NCBI GenBank assembly: GCA_022497155.1
Contig: MU385711.1
Span: 1,326,673-1,390,672, forward strand
Length of the DNA: 64,000 bases
Origin: Whalleya microplaca
Taxonomy: Eukaryota; Ascomycota; Sordariomycetes; Xylariales; Xylariaceae
Reading direction: 5' to 3'
Each line of letters starts with the position of its first letter. Within the stretch, counting starts at the first letter, position 1. Shown here piece by piece: positions 44,973 to 54,341 of the stretch. The translations under genes were made by a program, and so were the position numbers. The notes beneath the pieces are model-generated. The model was not told the DNA's origin. It searched no databases and saw nothing but the letters and a program-made list of their open reading frames with translations.

Positions 44973-47153
44973 TCACCATAGCTGATCTTCTGGCGATTCA
45001 TCAGTCGGCTCCTTCGACTCCTCGACCCCAATCTTGAAATTCTGCTTCTTCACAAAAGCGGCGCAAAGGATGCCAGTCGCCACGCTGACATTCAAACTGT
45101 CGACGATGCTGGACAGGCCGGGACTGCTCGGTATGGACACCTCGTAATCCGAAGCCCGTCTTATTTGCTTGGTCAGCCCTTCTCCCTCGCTTCCAACCAC
45201 CAGGATCGTCGGTGCAGTTGACAGCGGATCGTACGACTCCACGCGGTCTACTGAGATGTGCGAGCTTGTTCTCGAGCGAGACTCCGGGACTGCGGAATAG
45301 ACCATCCACCCCTCCTCCTTGGACCGCTCAAGGAAGTCGATCGTCGAAGTAGAAAGCGAGAACAGCGTGATGACCTCGGACGCGCCGGAAGATGCTTTCA
45401 GGGCTATCGCACTCAAAGGTGCCCTGTTGTGGGCTCCGATGGCGACCGCGTTTACACCCAAGAATGTAGCTGTCCGCAAGATACCGCCTAGGTTGCCCGG
45501 ATCGAGAATGCCCTCCAGTAGCAGGACAAAAGGTTTTCTCCCAGGCGGAAGGTGACAGCTGACGAAATCGGAAGTACCATTCACCTGCGCTTCCTCTATA
45601 GACTGGCGCGTCAGCCCGAGACTGAATCCAGGCTGGTCAGGGTCTTCGGACAGGGCACCCAAGTTTTTGATGGGCATCTGCGGTAATGGGGATGCCTCGA
45701 GAATGAAACCGTTGTGTGGCCGTCCCCCACTCATCTTGTTCAGCATGGGCAGGCCGTCGTTACGCACATTGACGACACGAACGTTCCTGTCTCTGGCTAG
45801 TGTCTCAAGAACGCGATCCTGTACGGGATCGCGCTGCAGCCGATCCTCGCCCTTATTTATATAGAGTCTGTAAAGCCGTCGCCGCGCAGTTCTCAACGCA
45901 GCTTCGACTACAGAGCGACCATACAGAAACTGGGATGCCGCAGTAGTGTGATGAATCCGAATAGCTCCCTCGTCTCTTGGTTGGAACGAATCTGTGCGAA
46001 AAAAGCCTTTGTGCCTTTCGTCTGGTTCCGTCTCCCGCACAATATTTTGGCGAGAATAGTCCCGCTCTGTCGATTCGTCTTTTTGCGACTCTCTCGCAAC
46101 GTTTGGGCGAGAGTCACTCTGCTCCCTCCTTTCGTATTTCTGTGGCTCCCTCGTAGGTTGAAAGTCTCGCTCTCTCGTAGGTCGAGAGTCTCGCTCAAAC
46201 CAGGGTTGAGAGTCTTGCTCCCTTGTAGGTTGGAAATCTCGATCCCTCGTGGGTCGAGAGTCCCGCTCCCTCGTGGGTTGGAAGTCTCGATCCCTCGTGG
46301 GTTGAAAGTCTCGCTCCCTCGTGGGTCGAGAGTCTCGCTCCCTCGTAGGTTGAAAGTCCCGCTCCCTCGTAGGTTGAAAGTCCCGCTCCCTTTTAAGTTG
46401 GAAATCTCGATCCCTCGTGAGTTGAAAGTCTCGCTCTCTCAAAGGTTGAAAATCTTGCTCCCCCTTTAAGAAATCGCGGTCGGTCGATCTGCTTCGATAT
46501 GACTTAGGATCATCACCTCGCGCAGCATTCCCACGACTGGAGTTGAATGATGTGGCTTCTCGTTGGAATTTCGAAGACCGACTTCCCGGCTTACGCTGAT
46601 CCCGTGCACGAGAACCCGAGCGTGACGAATGGCCTGGGCTGGATTCGAAATGCTCCATGAATTGCGCCTGCGACAAACCTCCTCCCGTTCCCGTTCCACG
46701 TTTAGCGGAGAATGCAGTGCCTCCTTTGGAATATTCACGCTTGTCACCTGCGGGTTTGGTTCTTGCGGATTTCTTGTCGTTGGATGAGCCTAGCATGTCT
46801 CCAAATTGACCAGATTTTATCTGATACACTAGGCTTTTCTTTCCAAATGAATGGTCTGGATCTCTGAAGCGCTGGGCCCTCGTTGGCGGACCTGGAGGCT
46901 TGTCTGAAATATCCTTCTTGCCCTTGCGAATGGCAAAGGAGGCTTTCGCTGGTCTGCTTTCCTTGGAAGATTTTGAAGAAGCATATTTACCACCAACATT
47001 TTGTCGTTTAGCTTTCTCGGAATTGTGAAGGCCACGGTGGATTGCTGAGAGAGAGGAAGCTCGTGAAGGAATATAGGCTATTCTTGAAGAAGCCCAAGAT
47101 CTAAACAATACACCATGTCTAAATGATAAACATGGAGAAGTGAGAAAAGTCAT
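44973..47153 (-). CDS. MRM1: Mitochondrial 21S rRNA 2'-O-methyltransferase (Mrm1/Pet56)
   Basis: This SpoU-class (SPOUT) methyltransferase makes the 2'-O-methylguanosine in the peptidyl-transferase centre of the mitochondrial large rRNA. It is a single-exon gene of 726 residues, start ATG 47153. A mitochondrial presequence (MTFLTSPCLSFRHGVLFRSWASSR) is followed by a very long basic disordered arm (about residues 40-400). The SpoU substrate-binding domain begins near FLYGRSVVEAALRTARRRLYRLYI (about residue 410). The catalytic domain has all three SpoU motifs: DPGNLGGILRTA, ILVVGSEGEGL and SLNVSVATGIL, which form the trefoil knot and SAM site. Yeast Mrm1 is about 410 residues, so nearly all the extra length is the arm. 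Thirteen octapeptide repeats occupy residues 233-336 (46146-46457). The gene is divergent from the Mit1-type gene. Confidence 0.94.
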   Translation of the reverse strand: MTFLTSPCLSFRHGVLFRSWASSRIAYIPSRASSLSAIHRGLHNSEKAKRQNVGGKYASSKSSKESRPAKASFAIRKGKKDISDKPPGPPTRAQRFRDPDHSFGKKSLVYQIKSGQFGDMLGSSNDKKSARTKPAGDKREYSKGGTAFSAKRGTGTGGGLSQAQFMEHFESSPGHSSRSGSRARDQRKPGSRSSKFQREATSFNSSRGNAARGDDPKSYRSRSTDRDFLKGEQDFQPLRERDFQLTRDRDFQLKRERDFQPTRERDFQPTRERDSRPTRERDFQPTRDRDFQPTRERDSRPTRDRDFQPTREQDSQPWFERDSRPTRERDFQPTREPQKYERREQSDSRPNVARESQKDESTERDYSRQNIVRETEPDERHKGFFRTDSFQPRDEGAIRIHHTTAASQFLYGRSVVEAALRTARRRLYRLYINKGEDRLQRDPVQDRVLETLARDRNVRVVNVRNDGLPMLNKMSGGRPHNGFILEASPLPQMPIKNLGALSEDPDQPGFSLGLTRQSIEEAQVNGTSDFVSCHLPPGRKPFVLLLEGILDPGNLGGILRTATFLGVNAVAIGAHNRAPLSAIALKASSGASEVITLFSLSTSTIDFLERSKEEGWMVYSAVPESRSRTSSHISVDRVESYDPLSTAPTILVVGSEGEGLTKQIRRASDYEVSIPSSPGLSSIVDSLNVSVATGILCAAFVKKQNFKIGVEESKEPTDESPEDQLW
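46146..46457 (-). repeat. Coding minisatellite, 13 x 24 bp, in MRM1
   Basis: Thirteen head-to-tail 24-base units encode octapeptides of consensus RDFQPTRE, with variants RDSRPTRE, RDFQPTRD, RDFQLKRE and QDSQPWFE. No unit is frame-shifted. Diverged units continue on the N-terminal side as far as DRDFLKGE. Confidence 0.95.
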
Positions 47154-47889
47154 TGCATATTTTCAGAGTAAATATACGAAGAACAAGATGAGACTTCGTG
47201 GAGGTGTAGGTCAGAGAAATCAAAAGCCATGTAGTAGGTGATGGAAAATTTCTAGCTATGGTAGGGATCCATTGCACATCCGTGTACAGATCTAGGGTCC
47301 AAAGCTCCTATCTTATCAGCTGTCACTTGGCACGCTAAACTGTATGTACTTTAGGTACGTACCTATCACGTACTTCCAGTATTTTCTGCACAGACCATGA
47401 GTTTCCTTTAACAGCAACCATTCCTTGATTGCAGAAGCGTGATTGGGTGGATTAGACTTATATATGTATCTATCCAAGTTAATGTCTAATGGAGACGCTA
47501 AAGGCAATAATCACGCTAACTACATGTAGAATGTAGTGCAGCACTTTAACGTCTACGCGTGAGCTAAACTTCGATGCGCGTTCTACCCTCGTAACAACCT
47601 AGGCATTGTATATACTGCACAAATACCGAGTTCTGTCATTCCTCTGCGCTGGATGCTGCTTTTTGCTATAGGACCCCTAATTTGGATTCCTCTTTGGTAC
47701 GCGACTGTCTTCCCACTCTGTCGCATTTCACTTGCTTACTGCTACCCAAAGTTTGTCGCAATTGCTAACCCAGGTCTAGGTATCCGTTTAGCCCTTTGCG
47801 ACGCCGATCCTGCCTGCTCAGCTGGACTCTATGAGCCATGCTTTGACGTTGGCCCTTCATACCTGCAGCCAGATGTATTTGACGACGCG
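47154..47889. promoter_or_regulatory. Divergent region between MRM1 and the Mit1-type gene
   Basis: The region between the two divergent genes must hold both promoters. An ATG at 47653 opens the same frame as the Mit1 first exon. However, the residues it would add are hydrophobic and unlike a nuclear protein, so I treat them as untranslated. Confidence 0.5.
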
Positions 47890-50800
47890 ATGGACAGCAT
47901 AGTAGATGGAATGGAGGTCTCGCAGGTTGATATGGATGACGACCTTCAACTAGAGCATGAGCTTCCACTAGACAACGAAGCACTCGAGTCTTCCCAAGAT
48001 GTAGTCGCACAAGAGCACCAGGAAGTTCATGATCAAGCCATGGACGAGGACATGGACATGGAAATCGATTTGCAGAATGGGTATAAAGAGGAAGTAGAAG
48101 ACATATCTGCCGTGCAGTCTCGGCAGTTCCCCATCGAGGTTATTCTCACTCCGCCACCGGATCCAGAGACGTACGAACGTATTTCACCAAGCTGGACAGT
48201 TGAAAGGGTGGCAGGCGAAGTTGCTATAGGCAATAAAATCCTCTATCGTATAGAATTCGATGACGGACGCATAGACCAGGTAAGTAAGAGATGTTTGAAG
48301 AACTCGAATTCCGTTGCTCGGCAGGCACATGCTACGTACCTATTTCCTGTTTTTCCCCATTGGCGCCGACGGTTGTTTTCTTCTTTTCTATAAACCCCAC
48401 CACCATCAACATACACAACACTCAGTGCACTGTTTTTCTGTCAAGAGACATTCTATTTTTCGCACTCTTGATTTACACCTCTCATCACTGTACCTTTCTA
48501 CACCCCTTCCCTACTTCCCTACTTCCCTACTTCCCTTACCTCTTTGGTCATCGACAACTTACGTTGTCGCCGACCACCCTTGTCGCCAGTCATTCTTGTC
48601 ACCTGCCTTCATCAACTTCGCGTCGCCTGCCTGAATCAACTTGACGTCTCACGCACTGCACCCACCTCTTCTACTTCTGTCTACTTCCCCAGGATCGGTT
48701 CCTTTCATCCGTATTTTTTTTTTTTTTCAAGAGCACAACGCCTCCTGACCCATCTACAACTCTACAATCTCACCCTTGCCCTTCTTGAAAGCTATCCAAT
48801 TGGACAAGATGGTAGGTCGTCGGCCATTGTTAACAGCAGCCCAACGTTTTTATCTGCTATTACGCTTATTTGATTTAACCCGACCCTTGATCGTCGCTTC
48901 CCCACCGTCTCTTGTACCTATGTCTAGTGCTTGGGACAGACACAAGTGCCATTTCACCAATGTCCACTTCATACCATCTCCATTCAAATCTCCCTACCTC
49001 TTATTGGTTTATTTTAGGTTTTATAGTTCTAACTAACCTGACGTAGGTATCTTATGATGATATACGAGCATTGAACCATGGGCGTAAAGTGATGAAAAGA
49101 TATCAGGCCCGGAGATTCAGCCTCGAGCAGGCAACCATGGGCAGACCTTCAAGCAAACACCCCCTCCCCGAGGATGAGTATTACGAGTCTGATTCGTATG
49201 CCTCGGACAATGCCATGTATCGTAAGAAACGGGCAAGAACATCCTCACGACCTACTCGAAAAAGTACCCGACAAACCTCGCGGCAGGCATCAGCTGACAA
49301 TGACCTGGAAGCTTATGGCTTTAATGAAGAACTGGAAGCTACTCTAGGTGATAATGATGATGAGGACGAAGAAGACGACCTTGAAGAAGCAAGATCTTCA
49401 AAGTTTAATCGGCGTAACCCTGAACTTGCTCCATCTGAGAGACGGGTCACCAGGTCCAAAGATCTAAACCGAAAGATTCAGCACGTCCATAATGAATCGG
49501 ACGATGAGTTGGCACGGGCTGACAGTTTCGGAGACGATTACGATGCTATTCCCATTGTTCGCTCCGATGTGGCAGGCTCAGTGAGATTTTCATCCCGGAA
49601 GAAAAGAAGGCCACAGACTATCTACAAGCCAAGCAAGAATGTTGATAGCGACTCTTCTATCGAATTCGAGGCCTCCCGAAGATCAAGGAGATCGAATAGA
49701 GCCACCAAAAGTATGCGGGAGGCTGAAATTGATGACGACTATGCGATGGTTGAGGACAGAGCATCAGCTGCGCCAAAGTATGCTGCCATCAAAGAAACAT
49801 TCCAGGAGCTGCCAGTAGAGTCACTATTCCGTAAATCACACTCCGATATCTGCGACTCGTGTCGATCGGAGGCAAACAATGGTAGGGGGCTCCTCATCTA
49901 CTGCCAGGGCTGCTCCCTCTCTTACCACAAGGGCTGCCTCGGTGTAAGATCTACACGAGATCATAGAGCTACCAAGGTTGGCCCGCAGACGTTTGTCCTC
50001 CAGTGCAGATACTGCATTGGTTTCTACAAGAAGGACAAGCGTGCGCCGGACCATTCGATGTGCCAGACCTGCCGTCACCAGAATCCTTCTTGTGCTGAGT
50101 TCTCGGCAAAGAAATCTCCGAAACTAGAAGAAAAGGCTCGGTTGGAGAATGATGGAGAAGACCCGATCACATATGTTAACCCTCAACGAATCGACAACGC
50201 TGACGACATCCTATTCCGCTGTTCGACTTGCAAGCGTGGTTTTCACTTCCAACATTTACCGCCTATCACCGAAGAAGATGTTGACGATTCAGACATCAGA
50301 GATAACCGCCTTGAGGAATACTCTCTCGCTGAATGGAAATGCAAGGACTGTCTAAACGCCAATCACGGAATTCATGCATTAGTCGCGTGGAGACCTATCG
50401 ATCGGAATTCCTATAGAAAGGGCAAGAAATACGAAGAGTTTCGCGAAGATGATATCGAGTATTTGGTGAAATGGGAGGGACGGTCACACTTTCACGATGT
50501 GTGGATGCCAGGTGCTTGGGTCTTTGGCGTGACTGCACCTGCCATGCGTACCGCCTTCCACAAACGCGAGGGTAATCAGCTGCCTAAGATGGATACACAG
50601 TTGGCGGTTGAAGAGGAATGGCTCTTGGCTGATGTCTTCCTCAGTGTGAAGTATAGACTTGGTTCTCGAGCTTCGACAAAGGCGCAAGACTTGGCACGGA
50701 TGGATGATATCGTGTCAGTCTTCGTCAAATTCCAAGGCCTTAGCTACGAGGAGGTGGTATGGGACGAACCTCCGCCTCGTGACTCTGGTGCTCCGTGGGA

Positions 50801-53736
50801 TGCATTCTGTGCCGCTTACGACGAGTATCTCAACGGCAAATACTTTCCATTGGTCAAGGAGAATATGATGAGAGAGCGAATCGGGCTCTACCGGTCCCTC
50901 AACTTCCGGGAGGAATGTGAACTCAAGGGCCAGCCTCCCGGGTTACAGGAAGGCTGTCAATTGATGGAATATCAAATGGAGGGCGTCAATTGGCTCCTCT
51001 ACAATTTCCATCAGCAATCGAACGTGATCCTTGCAGATGAAATGGGTCTTGGTAAGACGGTTCAAATCGTGGCCTTCATCTCTGCTCTTGTCCAGGGACA
51101 GCCGCAATGCTGGCCGTTCCTAGTCGTTGTTCCGAATTCAACTTGTCCCAATTGGCGTCGCGAGCTGAAGAAATGGGCACCGGCACTACGAGTAGTCACT
51201 TACCATGGTGGTAAAGCTGCCCAGGATCTCGCCTTCAGATATGAGCTCTTCCCTGGTGGAGTTAAGGATGGATTAAAAGCACACGTCGTCATTATGTCCT
51301 ACGAGGCAGCCAGCAATGTCAAGACTACATTACAGACCGTGAAATGGGCTGGTCTAATCGTAGATGAGGGCCAACGGCTCAAGAACGAGGAGACACAACT
51401 TTATCGATCCCTACAGGATATGAAAATCCCATGTAGGATCTTGCTGACTGGTAAGTGATGGATAACCCAACCTATGCATAGTTTTGTATGTTGATCTCGA
51501 ATAGGTACCCCATTGCAAAACAATGCTAGGGAGCTCTTTAATCTACTCCAGTTTATTGACCAGAAGAACAATGCCCAGGAGCTTGAGGCCAAGTATTTTG
51601 GGATGACGAAAGAGGACATTAAGGAACTGCATGACCTCATTCGTCCTTATTTCTTACGACGTACCAAAGTACAAGTCTTGAAGTTCTTGCCAGCGATGGC
51701 CCAAATAATTCTCCCCGTCACTATGACAGTCCTCCAAGAGAAACTATCAAAATCAATCATGGCCCGGAATCCTGAGCTGATAAAAGCAATTATCTCCAAG
51801 GAGAGAATCAAAGCAGGCGAGAGGAAGAGTCTGAACAACATCTTGGCCGATCTACGTCAGTGTCTGTGTCACCCCTTCTGCTTTAACAGTGAAGTTGAAG
51901 ACAAAACCGTAGACGAGGTACAGATGCATCGGAACCTTGTCGCAGCTTCGCCAAAACTTCTGCTCCTAGACATCATGCTCCCAAAACTCAAGGAAAGGGG
52001 CCATCGCGTGCTAATTTTCAGCCAATTCCTCTTTTCTCTGACGATTATTGAAGACTTTCTAACAGGCCTAGGCCTAGCTCATGATCGAATCGATGGGAAC
52101 CTCTCTGCTCTCGAAAAGCAGAAAAAGATCGATGCATTCAATGCGCCTGGTTCGCCGTTGTTCGCAATGCTGCTTTCGACTCGTGCCGGTGGTGTTGGTA
52201 TCAATCTTGCTACGGCCGATACCGTCATCGTGTACGATCCTGATTTCAATCCCCACCAGGACATTCAGGCTCTCTCACGTGCACACAGAATTGGCCAGAA
52301 GAAGAAGGTCCTCTGTTTTCAACTAATGACCAAAAACACCGTGGAGGAGAAAATCATGCAGATGGGAAGAAAGAAAATGGCACTAGACCATGCACTTATC
52401 GAGTCTATGGACGCAAAAGAGGATACTACTGAGGACATAGAGTCCATCCTGAAGCATGGAGCGGCGACCCTCTTTAGCGATGAAACCGAGGACAAGATCA
52501 CTTACGATTCAGGGTCAGTTGACATGCTGCTTGACAGAAGCCAGATAGAAGATACCAGCACGGGCGACGATCAGACCACTGAGTCTCAGTTCTCATTCGC
52601 GCGTGTCTGGGCCAACGATACACGTTCCCTCACTGCTAACGTTAATGGCACCGATGATGACGAAAAGCCCTCAGTAGATCCTAGCATTTGGGATAACATT
52701 CTAAAATTACGAGAGGAAGCACATAACCGTGAGCTTGCAGCCAACCAACAAGTGTATGGCCGTGGTGCTCGACGGCGTGCAAACCAGGTAAGGGTGGTTC
52801 TATATGACATGTGTCTCGATGCTAACGGTGATCAGGGTGTCGATTACAAGAACAGCCGAGTAGGTTTCATTGAAGGCGTCGATAACAACGACCTAACAAA
52901 CGTACAGCGCCAAGACCCAGACAGCGGTTCTGACGAGCTTGAGGATGAATTGTACATCGATAATGACATAGCGGAAGAGGACGAGGACGAGGACGAGAGC
53001 GATGCCTACGAGGAGAACGGACGGCCCACAAAGCCGTCAAAGGTCGAAGGTGCTCAAGGTACAAAACGACCATCTGTCACAATACCTACTAGTTCCAAGA
53101 AGAGAGCAAAGGTAGTTAATCAGTCACCTAGCAACGAACGATCTGGTTGTCAACCAAACGAGACAGCCAGCGAGCAACCTGCCTAACAGACCGAACCGAC
53201 CGCACGCAGCCCCGGCACCGACGTCCCAAGTGCATAGCATGGCGACGAACATAACTTACTCGACTTCGATGCCAAGGGCAACCTCATCCTATACTCTTCC
53301 TTCCCAACCAATGCCTCCTTCCCGCGTCACGAATCCCAACCTCATGGTATCCATACCTCGTCGGGAAGGTGGCCACTTCACCGGTCCCACCGGAGCACCT
53401 CTTCCGTTTTCAACAAGTAATGTCCCCCTTCCTATACCACAAAGAATACTGAACTCTACTCAAACCACTATGAATTCAACACCGAGAGCACCACAGAAAG
53501 TACCACCGAATGGAACTACTAACAACGTGCAATCTGGTCGTGGTGGTGATGACAAGATGTGCCTGTTTTGCAGCAGGGTACATCCACCAAGTACGATATG
53601 TATTGATTTCAATTCTGAAGTCTCTTTACGCCTCGCAATCGATTCTCTCCGGGCTGGTGGAGACAATCCTAACGTTCGGGCTATTCGAGGCCATCTCACC
53701 AACAGACTACGGGAGATAAGCACGAAAAACCGGTAG
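47890..53736 (+). CDS. mit1: Mit1/CHD-type chromatin remodeller (PHD, chromo, SNF2 helicase)
   Basis: This is a nuclear ATP-dependent nucleosome remodeller resembling fission-yeast Mit1 of the SHREC silencing complex. The preferred exons (47890-48279, 49047-51450, 51505-52787, 52836-53111, 53167-53736) give 1640 residues. A small chromo/Tudor-like fold, PSWTVERVAGEVAIGNKILYRIEFDDGRIDQ|VSYDDIRAL, spans the 767-nt first intron. A Cys4-His-Cys3 PHD finger starts near residue 399 (CDSCRSEANNGRGLL...CRYC) and a second Cys-rich finger ends in WKCKDC. Chromo-like segments (YLVKWEGRSHFHDVW; VFVKFQGLSYEEVVW) precede the SNF2 ATPase: LADEMGLGKT near residue 794, DEGQ near 902 in place of the usual DEAH, and LLTGTPLQNN. 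The helicase-C part has STRAGGVGINLATAD and QALSRAHRIGQ. The last exon carries CLFCSRVHPPSTIC...SEVSLRLAIDSL, like the Mit1 C-terminal zinc finger. Its junction (53112-53166) is uncertain: without it the product ends at 53186. The start is also uncertain. Confidence 0.85.
48506..48537 (+). repeat. CTTCCCTA tandem repeat, four copies
   Basis: Three exact 8-base units and one variant lie in a CT-rich stretch of the long first intron of the Mit1-type gene. Pyrimidine-rich tracts like this often precede transcription starts in filamentous fungi. Confidence 0.9.
48809..49046 (+). promoter_or_regulatory. Possible alternative first exon of the Mit1-type gene
   Basis: An ATG at 48809-48811 is directly followed by a GTAGGT donor and preceded by about 400 bases of CT-rich, promoter-like DNA. 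Splicing to the shared acceptor at 49046 (AACTAACC branch) would give M-VSYDDIRAL in frame, a shorter isoform without the first 130 residues. Confidence 0.35.
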
Positions 53737-54341
53737 TTTTGGGGAGAGGGGGCGTTTGGGTGTACAGAGATGCAGACATTTTGAGTCTTTTGCTTCTCAG
53801 CAGATTGTTGAGGTACTTGCTGTTGGTATATGCACACCTGCTTGCATATATGTATAAGTAGATGAGGGAAACTTCCCACCACGCAGAGTGGTATCAGACA
53901 GGTACATAGGAATTGCCTGCATGAAGACTTCTGGGTTTCCCCATGCTATAGAATTGTGACTAAGACATGTTTCTTGTGTTGTTCAACTGTGTACAGGCCG
54001 TTTGTCACGTGGGAAACACAAGACAAAACTGCAGGTAACCGTGAGATGCATCTAACCTTATTTGAGGTTTCTCAGCAAACGGTCGTGATGGCAACTAGGT
54101 ATGCTTGTGTGCGGGATTGTTAGACCAGAAAAATGGTCTTCGCCCTTCTTTAAAGGGTTGCTGACTTCCTATCCTCTGCTGCTCAGCTCATTCGGCATTG
54201 TCAAGGAACCTCATCTCCTGTGGTCCTTCAAGCGGTGTTGAACCGGGTCTGCGGCAGTATAAATAGCGGGTGCCCATTCTCATCCGTTTGCTCTCTTATT
54301 TCTTTGATATTCCATTGCCTGAAATTCAACATTCGTTCAGC
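53737..54341. other. Spacer between the Mit1-type and CCCH genes
   Basis: 3' flank of the remodeller gene and promoter of the zinc-finger gene. A TATA box lies at 54258-54265. No gene seen. Confidence 0.6.
54258..54265 (+). promoter_or_regulatory. TATA box of the CCCH zinc-finger gene
   Basis: TATAAATA lies 77 bases upstream of the ATG at 54342, in otherwise mixed-composition DNA. The leader would be short (about 40-50 bases). Confidence 0.6.

Noticed and set aside
47653..47889. Upstream extension of the Mit1 first exon from ATG 47653
   Set aside because: The added 79 residues are hydrophobic and Cys-rich, unlike a nuclear remodeller; ATG 47890 begins an acidic stretch more typical of such proteins. 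A further upstream exon is not excluded.
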